Positions 18,112-26,573 of a stretch of 64,000 bases of DNA are shown piece after piece. The stretch comes from Clostridiales bacterium (lineage in GTDB: Bacteria; Bacillota; Clostridia; Saccharofermentanales; Saccharofermentanaceae). The position numbers were made by a program, and so were the translations under genes. Under the pieces are notes generated by a model. The model saw nothing but the letters and a program-made list of their open reading frames with translations, had not been told where the DNA came from and ran no database searches. The stretch lies in assembly GCA_017551865.1 (NCBI GenBank), contig JAFZKB010000020.1, forward strand, positions 195,009 through 259,008, in the 5' to 3' direction. Numbering within the stretch: the stretch's first letter is position 1; every line of letters starts with the position of its first letter.

Positions 18112-19307
18112 TATTCTTTACTCCCATCTTTCAGTTCGGAAACGAACTCTTTCAATCTCTTCATGGCTTCCTGTATATTCTCCAGAGATGCGGCATAACT
18201 GATACGAACGTGACCTTCCCCGCATTTACCGAATGCATTACCGGGAACGATAGCCACCTTTTTCTCCATAAGGAACTTCTCACAGAACTGCTCACTGGAA
18301 AGACCCAGTCCTTCGATGCTCGGGAATGCATAAAAAGCTCCGGTAGGTTCAAAACAAGTAAGTCCCGCGTCATTAAGCCCTTTGATGATCACTCTTCTTC
18401 TTCGGTTATACTCATCGCGCATCTCTTCGACTTCCTTGTCGCCGTTTCTGCATGCCTCGATGACTGCATACTGCGCTGTCGTCGGAGAACTCATGATGCA
18501 GTACTGATGCACTTTATTCATCGCTGCCAGCAGAGGCGCCGGTCCGGCCATATAGCCGATACGCCAGCCGGTCATGGCAAAAGACTTGGAAAAACCGTTG
18601 ACGACGATCGTTCTGTCGTACATCTCCGGGAAGTTTGCCATAGAAGCCGGTTTTTCACCGGTATAGCTCAGTTCGGAATAAAGCTCATCGGATACAACAA
18701 AGATATTCGGGTGACGCATAAGGACATCCTTGATCTTAGAAAGATCTTCGTATGTCATAGTCGCACCTGTCGGATTGCCCGGATAGCCGAGAATGATGTA
18801 CTTCGTCTTATCAGTAATAGCTGCTTCCAGAGCTTCCGGAGTCAGCTTATAATTGTCTTCTTCTTTCGTTTCAATAACTACAGGAACACCGTGAGCCAGA
18901 GTTACCGTCGCCTTATAAGCAACAAAACACGGCTCAAGGATAATGACCTCATCACCGGGATCGATCAGAGCGCGGGCGATCAGATCGAGCGCCTCACTGC
19001 CACCGACGGTCACCAGGATCTGGGACTTCGGATCGTACTTCAGATCGAATCTTCTCTCCAGATACTCGGAGATCGCCTTACGGACTTCAATATATCCCTG
19101 ATTCGGTGAATAGTGCGTATAGCCGTCTTCCAGAGAAAAAATGCCGGCCTCACGGATATTCCACGGAGTAACAAAGTCCGGCTCACCGATAGAAAGCGAG
19201 ATCACCTCACCTTTCATCTCATTGGCCAGATCAAAGAAACGACGGATCGCTGATGGAGCGATATTGTTTACTACTGTAGATATTTTGCTTTGATAATCGA
19301 TTTCCAT
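18111..19307 (-). CDS. class I/II pyridoxal-phosphate aminotransferase (AspC/PatA-like)
   Basis: The 398-residue fold-type I aminotransferase contains GYPGNPTGA (residues near 174), the PLP lysine in NGFSKSFAMTGWRIGY and a C-terminal substrate-binding Arg region HVRISYAASLENI. These are features of aspartate/aromatic aminotransferases of the PatA group. Exact amino donor cannot be set from sequence. It lies 27 bases after the Lrp-like regulator, which may control it, and overlaps prfB. Confidence 0.92.
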   Translation of the reverse strand: MEIDYQSKISTVVNNIAPSAIRRFFDLANEMKGEVISLSIGEPDFVTPWNIREAGIFSLEDGYTHYSPNQGYIEVRKAISEYLERRFDLKYDPKSQILVTVGGSEALDLIARALIDPGDEVIILEPCFVAYKATVTLAHGVPVVIETKEEDNYKLTPEALEAAITDKTKYIILGYPGNPTGATMTYEDLSKIKDVLMRHPNIFVVSDELYSELSYTGEKPASMANFPEMYDRTIVVNGFSKSFAMTGWRIGYMAGPAPLLAAMNKVHQYCIMSSPTTAQYAVIEACRNGDKEVEEMRDEYNRRRRVIIKGLNDAGLTCFEPTGAFYAFPSIEGLGLSSEQFCEKFLMEKKVAIVPGNAFGKCGEGHVRISYAASLENIQEAMKRLKEFVSELKDGSKE

Positions 19308-19334
19308 TGATGTATATTCCCCTCAGCAGTTATC

Positions 19335-19823
19335 TTACAGTACGATTGCCTCACGGTCATCTGTCTGTTTCTGTGTAAACAGTGTACCGTTGCTCTTATA
19401 CTTCTTTAATATGAAGTGTGTCGATGTGGAAAGAACACCCTCAAGCGGCGCAATCTTCTCGGAAACGAAGTTCGCAACCTCACGAAGTGTCGAATCCTCG
19501 ATGATCAGCATCAGGTCAAAACCACCGGACATCAGATAGCAGGATGAAACCTGCGGATAACGGTAGAACTGGCTGGCGATCTTATCAAATCCCTGATTTC
19601 TCTGCGGGGTGATACGGACCTCGATCAGAGCCGTTACCTCTTCGCGCTCGGTCTTTTCCCAGTTGATCATGGTATTGTACCCGAGGATCACGTTCTCCTT
19701 CTTGCAGGCGTCGAGCTCTGCAACGATCTCTTCCTGCGACGCATTCAGCATCACGGCCAGTTCTTCCACCTTGATCCTTGCATTATGTTCTACGAGCTTC
19801 AATAATTCGATACGGTTTACCAT
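19335..19823 (-). CDS. Lrp/AsnC family transcription regulator
   Basis: The 162-residue protein has an N-terminal winged helix-turn-helix (residues about 1-55, LLKLVEHNARIKVEELAVML) and a C-terminal RAM/AsnC ligand-binding domain (VTALIEVRITPQRNQGFDKIA onward, CYLMSGGFDLMLIIE). These proteins sense amino acids and form octamers. The ATG at 19823 follows GGAGGTGGATCGA; the upstream GTG would place its start inside this site. First gene of an operon with the aminotransferase and prfB. Confidence 0.92.
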   Translation of the reverse strand: MVNRIELLKLVEHNARIKVEELAVMLNASQEEIVAELDACKKENVILGYNTMINWEKTEREEVTALIEVRITPQRNQGFDKIASQFYRYPQVSSCYLMSGGFDLMLIIEDSTLREVANFVSEKIAPLEGVLSTSTHFILKKYKSNGTLFTQKQTDDREAIVL

Positions 19824-19917
19824 TCGATCCACCTCCGAGCCAAAATCACTTCTGATATTCTACCACAACGTTTCTGTATGTGTGTACTTTTTACACTGTC
19901 GGTATCAGAAAATACAG

Positions 19918-19952
19918 AAGATGGGTCACCTTAAGAAAAGATGACCCATCTT
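19918..19952 (-). terminator. terminator of malic enzyme region side
   Basis: An 11-bp stem (AAGATGGGTCA / TGACCCATCTT) follows the malic enzyme stop by about 20 bases on the minus strand, with CTGTATTTTCTG downstream. The T-run is imperfect but the hairpin is strong. Confidence 0.75.
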
Positions 19953-19971
19953 TGAGTTACAAATTACGTAT

Positions 19972-21144
19972 TCAGATACGAGCTACGCCGCTCTTTCTTG
20001 CAGCCTCAGCAACTGCAGCAGCAACAGCCTTACCAACGCGCGGATCAAAAGCATCCGGCAGGATGTACTCAGGATTGAGTTCCTCATCGGAAACAACACC
20101 TGCGATCGCATTAGCAGCAGCGATCTTCATCTCATCGTTGATGTCAGAAGCACGTACATCAAGAGCACCACGGAAGATACCCGGGAAAGCAAGTACGTTG
20201 TTTACCTGGTTCGGGAAGTCGGAACGGCCTGTAGCCATAACAGCAACGCCAGCCTTCTTAGCTTCATCCGGCAGAATCTCCGGTACAGGGTTAGCGCAAG
20301 CAAATACGATCGGATCTTTTGCCATGGTAGCTACCATATCTGCTGTCAGTACGCCCGGAGCGGAAACACCGATGAATACGTCAGCACCGACGATAACATC
20401 CTTGAGGGAACCCTTCTTCATCTTCTGGTTTGTGATAGCAGCGATCTCTTCCTTAGCGGAGTTGAGCTTCTCACGACCCTGGTAGATAGCACCGGTTCTG
20501 TCGCAGAGAACTACGTCCTTCAGGCCACGGGAGATCAGGAGCTTCGTAATAGCTGTAGCAGCAGCACCTGCGCCGTTAACTACAACAGAGATCTCTTCGA
20601 TCTTCTTGCCAACGATCTTCAGAGCGTTTGTAAGACCTGCAAGAGTGATAACAGCTGTACCATGCTGGTCATCGTGGAAGATCGGGATGTCACATCTTTC
20701 CTTGAGCTTCTTTTCGATCTCGAAGCATCTCGGAGCGGAGATATCCTCGAGGTTTACGCCGCCAAAAGAACCAGCGAGAAGAGCAACTGTGTTAACGATA
20801 TCGTCAACTTCCTTGGAACGGATGCAAAGAGGGAATGCATCTACATCACCGAAAGCCTTAAACAGTGCGCACTTACCTTCCATAACCGGCATACCTGCTT
20901 CCGGTCCGATATCGCCAAGACCAAGAACAGCTGTACCATCTGTAACAACAGCTACGAGGTTGTGACGACGTGTATATTTGTAGGAGAGATCGACATCCTT
21001 GGAGATCTCGAGACACGGCTCAGCAACACCCGGTGTATATGCAACAGAAAGATCGTGCTTGGAAGCTACAGGAGCACGTGTGATTACTTCGATTTTACCC
21101 TGCCATTCGGTATGCTTAAGAATGGCTTCTTCTTTAATATCCAT
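19972..21144 (-). CDS. NAD(P)-dependent malic enzyme
   Basis: The 390-residue short-form malic enzyme converts malate to pyruvate and CO2. Visible are SVAYTPGVAEPCLEI in the N-terminal domain, the metal-binding stretch VNLEDISAPRCFEIE, HDDQHGTAVITLAGL, and the nucleotide fold VVNGAGAAATAITKLL. Length matches bacterial short forms lacking the phosphotransacetylase domain. The start at 21144 follows GGAGGATTGAATT. It has its own promoter and terminator. Confidence 0.96.
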   Translation of the reverse strand: MDIKEEAILKHTEWQGKIEVITRAPVASKHDLSVAYTPGVAEPCLEISKDVDLSYKYTRRHNLVAVVTDGTAVLGLGDIGPEAGMPVMEGKCALFKAFGDVDAFPLCIRSKEVDDIVNTVALLAGSFGGVNLEDISAPRCFEIEKKLKERCDIPIFHDDQHGTAVITLAGLTNALKIVGKKIEEISVVVNGAGAAATAITKLLISRGLKDVVLCDRTGAIYQGREKLNSAKEEIAAITNQKMKKGSLKDVIVGADVFIGVSAPGVLTADMVATMAKDPIVFACANPVPEILPDEAKKAGVAVMATGRSDFPNQVNNVLAFPGIFRGALDVRASDINDEMKIAAANAIAGVVSDEELNPEYILPDAFDPRVGKAVAAAVAEAARKSGVARI

Positions 21145-21188
21145 AATTCAATCCTCCACATATGTATCTTTTTTACAGGAACATAACA

Positions 21189-21217
21189 ATAATAGGCAAA
21201 CTTTCCTATAATTTCAA
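21189..21217 (-). promoter_or_regulatory. malic enzyme promoter
   Basis: TTGAAA (21212-21217) and TATTAT (21189-21194) are separated by 17 bases on the minus strand, 45 bases upstream of the start codon. Confidence 0.75.
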
Positions 21218-21294
21218 CCCATGAAATCACCAAAGATACCTATTAAAAAGAAGAGTTTAGGGGCATATTGCCAAATGAAAAGGGCAAATGAAAA

Positions 21295-22040
21295 TTAGTT
21301 TCTGTCGAGCACCGTGATCATGTGGTACCGAAGGCCCAGATTGCGGAAGATCACGAGGATGAGATAAGCACGCAGGAAGCTCTCCACCAGGCTCTGCCCG
21401 ATAGATCCGTCGTTTAAGATCTTGTAGATCACAAAATGAATGACAGTATAGATCATCGAGACAACAGTAAGCTCCGCAAATATCGACAGTTTATGTCCGT
21501 GCGTCTTTCTAAAGCTTTCGACGATCGAGTAAAAGGATCTCGTTTTTCAAAGAACACCAGTCCCGGGATCGCATAACAGGCCGGAAGCAGGAAGATAACG
21601 ACATACGGAAGATAACTCAGCACCAGAAGCGACGGTACGCAGATCACGGTAGAAAACAGGATCAGCCACCAGATCCGCGAAAAATAGATCGAAGGCGCTT
21701 TTTTCAGACTGATATTTCTCTTGTCACAGGTAAAAAGGACGAAGTAGAAAAATCCGAGAAGATGCATCAGCGCCAGATATGAGCAGAATGCCATGAGATA
21801 GACGAGATTGGCCGTCGTGAAAACATCCGTAAACGGATGGGCGGAATAATAATCCGTAAAGCTGTCCGCCTTGAACATGTCCTCATACCAGTACATGACC
21901 TGAGAAAAGTCAGGATCACCCGGCGGCGACAGCAGGATATAAAAAGAAACTCCCCACGCAAAAAGGAGGAGCAGCACTGCTGCCCACCTTTTGCTAAGAG
22001 AGTCTATTTTATACGATTCAAAAGGTTTCGAGAGGATCAT
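21295..22040 (-). pseudogene. multi-pass membrane protein gene split by a one-base frameshift
   Basis: From the ATG at 22040 the frame encodes several membrane helices (WAAVLLLLFAWGVSFYILL, YLALMHLLGFFYFVLF, WWLILFSTVICVPSLLVL, VVIFLLPACYAIPGLVFF). After the AAAAA run at about 21544-21548 that frame turns into unlikely sequence and stops at 21453. Reading with one extra A continues as TRSFYSIVESFRKTHGHKLS, another membrane helix and IFRNLGLRYHMITVL, ending in TAA at 21295-21297. The restored protein would have about 248 residues. Either a real inactivating deletion or an assembly error in a homopolymer. Family not recognised. Confidence 0.75.
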
Positions 22041-22059
22041 GCCGTCTCTATACCACCGA

Positions 22060-22425
22060 TCAGAGGTTAGCCGTAGCGATCGTCAGATCATCGCAGATCT
22101 GACCATTAACGATGTGCTCAGCAACCATGCGCTTTGCCTTGTTCGGATCCATCTTGATATAGGTGACCTTGGAACCATCTGCATCAATTACTTCAACGAT
22201 CGGCTCATACTTGCAAAGGCCGATGCAGCCTGTCATGGTAACAGCAACATCCTCGATACCTCTGGTCTTCAGCTCTTCAACGATAGCTGTCATGACCGGA
22301 CGGGCACCAGCTGCGATACCGCAGGTAGCCATACCAACAACGATACGCTTACCGGCTTCGGATCTAGCGGACATGTCGGACTTTGCCTTGTTCTTGATTG
22401 CTTCGAGTTCTGCTAATGATTTCAT
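22060..22425 (-). CDS. thioredoxin-like [2Fe-2S] ferredoxin domain protein
   Basis: This 121-residue protein belongs to the small NuoE/HndA-related ferredoxins of clostridial hydrogenase loci. The Cys pattern VGMATCGIAAGARPV and TGCIGLCKYEP fits the family's reduced Cys set. It probably passes electrons within a hydrogenase or signalling module. It is the seventh gene of a tight run starting at 26360 and lies two bases after the GHKL ATPase. No NuoF or HydA gene follows, which is unusual for this context. Confidence 0.88.
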   Translation of the reverse strand: MKSLAELEAIKNKAKSDMSARSEAGKRIVVGMATCGIAAGARPVMTAIVEELKTRGIEDVAVTMTGCIGLCKYEPIVEVIDADGSKVTYIKMDPNKAKRMVAEHIVNGQICDDLTIATANL

Positions 22426-22427
22426 AC

Positions 22428-22982
22428 TTATAAACCTCCAAGTATTGATTCTTGTTGTTCGCGATAATAATCACACAAAAACAAATATATCTCCGGTTCC
22501 TGCAAGGACATTCCATCCAGCTTTTCCTTGATCTCGCGGGTATCGATGACCGATTCGCCGTTGATGTCATGCTTGAAGATTACGACGAAATCGCAGGTCT
22601 TCTCACAGGACCCGACTAACGCGGCCAGTGACTCGCCCACATCTCCCAATGGAAGGCAGTCGATCGAAGAAGGCACCAGTGTAGCTACCACTTTCGTTCC
22701 CTCACCCAATTTGCTCGAAATCTCCAGGCTGCCGCCAGTCAGTTCGCAAAGCTCCTTCAGAAGAGGAAGTCCTAATCCTACTTTTCTCGTACTTCTGGTC
22801 GTGGCAAAAGGATCGGTCACTTTCGAGACGAATTCCTCGCTCATGCCGCACCCGTTATCTATAAATGAGATCACCAGGCGGTCTTCTTTCGATATCATGT
22901 CGATCGACAGGGTCACCAGCGAAGCGCCGGCTCGAGTCGAGTTCGTCAGGATATCCAGAATATGAAGCGATAATTCTCTCAA
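22428..22982 (-). CDS. GHKL ATPase, histidine-kinase-like ATP-binding protein
   Basis: The 184-residue protein is essentially a free-standing HATPase domain: N-box LSLHILDILTNSTRAGASLV, G1 box FIDNGCGM, G2 box KVGLGLPLLKEL and the closing GGSLEISSKLGEGTKV. No phospho-accepting His domain is present. Such proteins occur beside [FeFe]-hydrogenase genes in Clostridia and may act as Ser/Thr kinases or anti-sigma-like partners; the target is unknown. Translation is coupled with the ferredoxin gene. Confidence 0.88.
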   Translation of the reverse strand: MRELSLHILDILTNSTRAGASLVTLSIDMISKEDRLVISFIDNGCGMSEEFVSKVTDPFATTRSTRKVGLGLPLLKELCELTGGSLEISSKLGEGTKVVATLVPSSIDCLPLGDVGESLAALVGSCEKTCDFVVIFKHDINGESVIDTREIKEKLDGMSLQEPEIYLFLCDYYREQQESILGGL

Positions 22983-23066
22983 GATACTCCCCTTTTTCCT
23001 GCCTGAAAATACGGCGGGAAAAGCACTTTTCGTTCTATATTTGTTATTGTCAACGTTGCTATTATA

Positions 23067-23825
23067 TCACTTTCTCATCAGATCCCGCAATGCATTGACG
23101 AATGTCCTTGCATCCATATCCGGATTTTTTTCAAGCGGAAGTTTCAACGAATATCCGGGATCGGCAATGTCCGGAAGCTGATGGGCATCCGAGTCCACGA
23201 TATAGTGATAGGAAGCAAGTTCCGGATGTTTGTCCCAGAACTCCGGGAGATTGCATCTTCTGCTGACTTCAAGCAGTCTCCCCTTCCACTCCTCCGGAAC
23301 GGTACCGAGGGATGCGACCATACTGTAGGAATCCTTGTCGATATGTGCGGGGATCGCTGCAGCCCCCATGCTGTCGAGCTTTTCATAAAGCTCGATCATC
23401 GACACATCCGAACCTGTGGAAAGAAGGTACGGCAGTTCTTCGACGATCTCATCGTCATCGTTCATGACGTACTGGTTTCCGAATATCTCCACGCGGTTTT
23501 TGATCTTCGGACGATGGGATGTCCAGTATTCTTCAAACCCCAGAGCTGTCTGAAGATCCGGGAAAAGACCCAGCACATGAAAGCCTTCTGCGACTTCCAC
23601 TTCCATACCGGGGATCACTAAAGGTGTCTTGCCATGTTCTTTTTTCAGGAATTCGGAACAGCGGATAGCCGCTTCACAGTTTTTCGCCGAGCAGTGATCC
23701 GTGATCGCGATGACATCCAGCCCGTTCAAAAGGGCCATAGATACCATATTCCCCGGCGTCATATCGTTTTCAGCACAGGGGGATACGGCAGAATGCATAT
23801 GCAGATCACATACGAAAATGGCCAT
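23067..23825 (-). CDS. PHP-domain metal-dependent phosphoesterase
   Basis: The 252-residue PHP domain shows the metal-binding motifs CDLHMHSAVSPCAEN (residues 5-19), AITDHCSAKN (near 40), IPAHIDKDSYS and YIVDSDAHQL near the end. PHP proteins cleave phosphoesters, but this subgroup has no defined substrate. Its presence between redox-sensing genes suggests a nucleotide or phosphoprotein signal, which is inference. It follows a DRTGG-like gene by 12 bases. Confidence 0.9.
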   Translation of the reverse strand: MAIFVCDLHMHSAVSPCAENDMTPGNMVSMALLNGLDVIAITDHCSAKNCEAAIRCSEFLKKEHGKTPLVIPGMEVEVAEGFHVLGLFPDLQTALGFEEYWTSHRPKIKNRVEIFGNQYVMNDDDEIVEELPYLLSTGSDVSMIELYEKLDSMGAAAIPAHIDKDSYSMVASLGTVPEEWKGRLLEVSRRCNLPEFWDKHPELASYHYIVDSDAHQLPDIADPGYSLKLPLEKNPDMDARTFVNALRDLMRK

Positions 23826-23837
23826 CCGACTTCTAAC

Positions 23838-24185
23838 CTACGCTTCCATGGTTTCCATGATGCCGTTTAATACCGCACAGGCCGTATAGGTATCCATAGA
23901 TGTACTGCACACACAGATCTCCTCGGCCTTCGCTTTTTCAAGGACAGCTTCCTGAAGGACAACATCCTCGGTCAGGATCACAAGCGGGCACTCATTCAGG
24001 GAAGCAACGGCGATAACGTTCATGCTGTTTAAGATCGTGAACCAGCACTCATCATTTTGCAGGTGCGCCATGACGTGCGAAAGCATATCGCCCGCATAGC
24101 CTTTTTTCACCTCGGCCTCCGGATGGAAGACCTCTGTTAATACGTTTAGATCCATTGCTTCAATGATCTCAGATACTGTTCTCAT
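23838..24185 (-). CDS. DRTGG-like domain protein
   Basis: The 115-residue protein (starts MRTVSEIIEAMDLNVLTEV) resembles stand-alone DRTGG domains, as found in HPr kinase/phosphatase-related and hydrogenase-linked proteins. The middle LSHVMAHLQNDECWFTILNS and the end STSMDTYTACAVLNGIME are typical of the class. It lies between the hydrogenase-like Fe-S gene (22 bases upstream) and the PHP gene. Likely a regulatory ligand-binding module; ligand unknown. Confidence 0.8.
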   Translation of the reverse strand: MRTVSEIIEAMDLNVLTEVFHPEAEVKKGYAGDMLSHVMAHLQNDECWFTILNSMNVIAVASLNECPLVILTEDVVLQEAVLEKAKAEEICVCSTSMDTYTACAVLNGIMETMEA

Positions 24186-24207
24186 ATTGTCTCCTTTTCA
24201 AAAAGGC

Positions 24208-25533
24208 TTATTCCTTCTTCATTCTCTTCTGGCGGATGATGCAGTTGTTGATCGAGGCTCTTCCCTGCACGATATCCTCAGCCATCGCGGCACAGGAAGG
24301 AGCTCCGCACGCACCGCAGTCGAGCTGCGGAAGTGTCGCTAGGATCTCATCGATCTGCTCATACTTCGTCATGGCTTCACCGATATTCTCCGAAAGGCGC
24401 ATCGCGTGGTTCTCCGGAAGAGGAAGCTCCCATACCTGCGGGATGATGTCTTCTTCATGGACGATCAGCTGCGGGAAAAGCTGCTTTTCGAGATAAAAAT
24501 CGTGAACATGTTCACGAAGCTTCGCAACAGCCGCAAAGCGGTTCATGACCGTAAGCGGTCCGCCGATGCATCCGCCGAAACAGCAGGTCGCCTCGACATA
24601 GGCGATCTTCTTGATGTTATCTCTGTCGATCTCCTCTAAGATATCAATCACGTTCTCGATACCGTCGACCGACAGATAGTTCTCGATCATCATGCTCGTC
24701 GATTCCCCGCCGATAGCTGCACAGCGAAGTCCGTTCGGATCAGAGATGCGGATCGCTCTTTCCTCTTCATGGGTAAGATGGTCATGGTCGGTAAGCTTAT
24801 CGAGAAGCTTACGCAGCTGCGGATACACGTCATGTGTACCGACACAGGTGGAGATCAGCGACTTCTTTTTCCAAAGAGGATTAATGACCGACGTAACACG
24901 GGCCGGGCAAGGAGAGATATAGCAAAGATAGATCAGTGACTTTTTGATCTGCAGTTTCTGGCACAGATAATCGATCGCATACTGGGCAGTAAGCTCAAGC
25001 GGAGAATCCAGCGTGATCAGGTGGGAGATCAGTGCGCGGTACTTCATCTGGATCAGTCTTACGACGACAGGACATGTCGTACTGATCATCGGGAAGATCT
25101 CGCTCTTCTCATCTTCGGAAAGGTCCTCTACCTGGGACTGCTTTTCATGAAGCATCTGGCGCGCGGCAGATACATATCCCGAATAGCCGATGGACTCGTC
25201 AAAGACGTAATCGAAGCCCATCTGGCGGACACACTTCATGACATCGATGCGCGTGGCGCTGTTTTCAAACTGCGAAAAAATCGCAGGGCTTACTATCGCG
25301 ACTTTGACCTTACCGCTGGCGGCCGAAAGACGTTCCTCAAGGGTATCGGTCACGGCGATCTTGGCGTGGTAGGGGCAGATACGGATACACTGGGCGCAGT
25401 CGATACAGCGGATGTCGTAGATTGTCGCTTTCCCGCCGCGCACGCGGATCGCCTGTGTCGGGCATCCCTTACTGCAGGTGGTACATCCGACACAAAGATC
25501 CCCTATCAAAGATACACTGTGTAGTTTTTTCAC
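24208..25533 (-). CDS. sensory [FeFe]-hydrogenase-like iron-sulfur protein
   Basis: The 441-residue protein starts with GTG after GAGAGGAATAAC. Residues 12-55 hold two 4Fe-4S motifs (CVGCTTCSKGC and CIDCAQCIRIC). The middle is a [FeFe]-hydrogenase C-terminal-like domain with all four H-cluster Cys kept (STTCPVVV, SPCPAR, ATCCFGGCIGG) but with changes at the usual proton-transfer Cys (now Thr), the L2 Lys (now Arg) and the L3 Met (now Thr). The end (LDCGACGAPSCAAM) is another Fe-S motif as in RnfB/CODH-type domains. The changes suggest a sensor or electron relay rather than a productive hydrogenase. It heads the PHP/DRTGG/ATPase set. Confidence 0.85.
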   Translation of the reverse strand: MKKLHSVSLIGDLCVGCTTCSKGCPTQAIRVRGGKATIYDIRCIDCAQCIRICPYHAKIAVTDTLEERLSAASGKVKVAIVSPAIFSQFENSATRIDVMKCVRQMGFDYVFDESIGYSGYVSAARQMLHEKQSQVEDLSEDEKSEIFPMISTTCPVVVRLIQMKYRALISHLITLDSPLELTAQYAIDYLCQKLQIKKSLIYLCYISPCPARVTSVINPLWKKKSLISTCVGTHDVYPQLRKLLDKLTDHDHLTHEEERAIRISDPNGLRCAAIGGESTSMMIENYLSVDGIENVIDILEEIDRDNIKKIAYVEATCCFGGCIGGPLTVMNRFAAVAKLREHVHDFYLEKQLFPQLIVHEEDIIPQVWELPLPENHAMRLSENIGEAMTKYEQIDEILATLPQLDCGACGAPSCAAMAEDIVQGRASINNCIIRQKRMKKE

Positions 25534-25584
25534 GTTATTCCTCTCAAGTTCCGGCAGCCGGGAGTCCCCTTCTGCCTTCAGTTA

Positions 25585-25935
25585 TCACGTAAACTGGACG
25601 GTCATCGTTACTTTGGTGCCTTCGCCTACCTTCGTATCGATATTGAGCTCATCGCAGTTCTTCTTAATATTTGGAAGTCCCATACCGGCTCCGAAGCCCA
25701 TCTCACGGGCCAGATCCGGTGCGGTGGACCAACCTGCCACCATGGCCTGGTCCAGATCCGGTATACCCGGGCCGTGGTCTTCGATCACGATCACGACTCG
25801 GTCGGGATGTACAGTCACCTCTGCCATGCCGCCATGTCCATGGATCACGGCGTTGATCTCGGCTTCATACATGGCAATAGATGCTCTCTTGATGTCCTCG
25901 GCCTTTACGCCCAGACGGCTTAAAGACTTCTTCAT
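25585..25935 (-). CDS. RsbW-like anti-sigma/GHKL ATPase (ATG-delimited part)
   Basis: The 116-residue ORF has the N-box IAMYEAEINAVIHGHGG, G1 DHGPGIPD and G2 MGFGAGMGLPNIKKN of small anti-sigma-type ATPases. From memory, family members begin about 25 residues earlier with a DF.xAGEASS segment, and exactly such sequence (DNDFTHAGEASS) is encoded just upstream of this ATG without a standard start codon (see 25936-26007). The gene therefore probably begins within that stretch. It sits between a DRTGG gene and the hydrogenase-like Fe-S gene and could regulate a transcription factor in response to redox state. Confidence 0.8.
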   Translation of the reverse strand: MKKSLSRLGVKAEDIKRASIAMYEAEINAVIHGHGGMAEVTVHPDRVVIVIEDHGPGIPDLDQAMVAGWSTAPDLAREMGFGAGMGLPNIKKNCDELNIDTKVGEGTKVTMTVQFT

Positions 25936-26007
25936 GGAGGAGCTCGCTTCGCCCGCATGGGTGAAATCGTTATCCCTTATCTCATATTGGCGTACTAACG
26001 GTTCTAT
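25936..26007 (-). other. likely N-terminal extension of the RsbW-like gene with non-standard start
   Basis: In frame with the ATG at 25935 the upstream codons read IEPLVRQYEIRDNDFTHAGE and then ASSS. An in-frame TAA closes the frame 12 bases above. There is no ATG, GTG, TTG or CTG in this stretch. The only good ribosome site, GGAGG, lies seven bases before an ATA codon at 26007-26005 that overlaps the TAG of the preceding gene. An AUA start, or a sequence error removing a normal start, would explain this. Confidence 0.5.
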
Positions 26008-26360
26008 ACGGCAGCCTCCTTACCACGAAGTCCAGCTTCGTAAAGAAGTCCGCAGCAGGTAAACATGGAAAGCGGGCTGGTCATCAGGCCGATGCCCTTA
26101 TCACGGGCCAGTTCCTGCATCGTCTCATCCGGAACCTTGCCACGGACGAAGATGATCACTTTTACGTCGAGCATCTCGGCGGTACGGATCGTCTGGGGAT
26201 TCACCAGACCCGTGATCATGATCTGACTGTCATCGGAACTAAAAGCCATAACATCACTCATCAGGTCCGAGCCACAGGCGATTTTCAGGTCTTCCTCAAA
26301 ACTCTCTGTTTTTACGAGGATCTCTGCGTTAAGAAGATCTGCGCAATCACAAACTTTCAT
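26004..26360 (-). CDS. DRTGG-like domain protein
   Basis: The 118-residue protein (MKVCDCADLLNAEILVKTE) is of the DRTGG-like class found with clostridial hydrogenase regulators: SDLMSDVMAFSSDDSQIMIT, then GLVNPQTIRTAEMLDVKVII and a C-terminal MTSPLSMFTCCGLLYEAGL. It is the first gene of the redox-signalling cluster, starting after AGGAGGTCAGAAT. A second DRTGG-like protein is encoded at 23838. The pair may be alternate regulatory modules. Confidence 0.82.
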   Translation of the reverse strand: MKVCDCADLLNAEILVKTESFEEDLKIACGSDLMSDVMAFSSDDSQIMITGLVNPQTIRTAEMLDVKVIIFVRGKVPDETMQELARDKGIGLMTSPLSMFTCCGLLYEAGLRGKEAAV

Positions 26361-26530
26361 ATTCTGACCTCCTAAACCATGCGGGGCCCTCAGGTAAAAG
26401 AAATGAGGAGACTAGCTTTTCCCGCATCTATATAGAACTATTATGTTAATTATATTATTATCATGTAGTTTGTGCTACAGAATTTCGTGGAATTTCTCTA
26501 GATAACATGTGAGGTAGTTCGGATTTTTAA

Positions 26531-26539
26531 TGGTATAAT
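26531..26539 (+). promoter_or_regulatory. extended -10 promoter of glutamine synthetase
   Basis: TGG-TATAAT forms an extended -10 box 35 bases upstream of the start. No -35 consensus is seen at the expected distance. The 213-base divergent gap it lies in also serves the redox cluster on the other strand, whose own promoter I could not place. Confidence 0.6.
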
Positions 26540-26573
26540 GTCTCTGATTTCTTAATTGGAAGGGGCAACCACC

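Noticed and set aside
21540..21552. Programmed -1 frameshift
   Set aside because: The codons GAA AAA CGA do not form an X XXY YYZ heptamer and no clear downstream stem is seen.
21453..22040. A complete 195-residue gene ending at 21453
   Set aside because: The last 25 residues are unlike membrane protein and the continuing frame shifted by one base encodes a further helix and a natural end.
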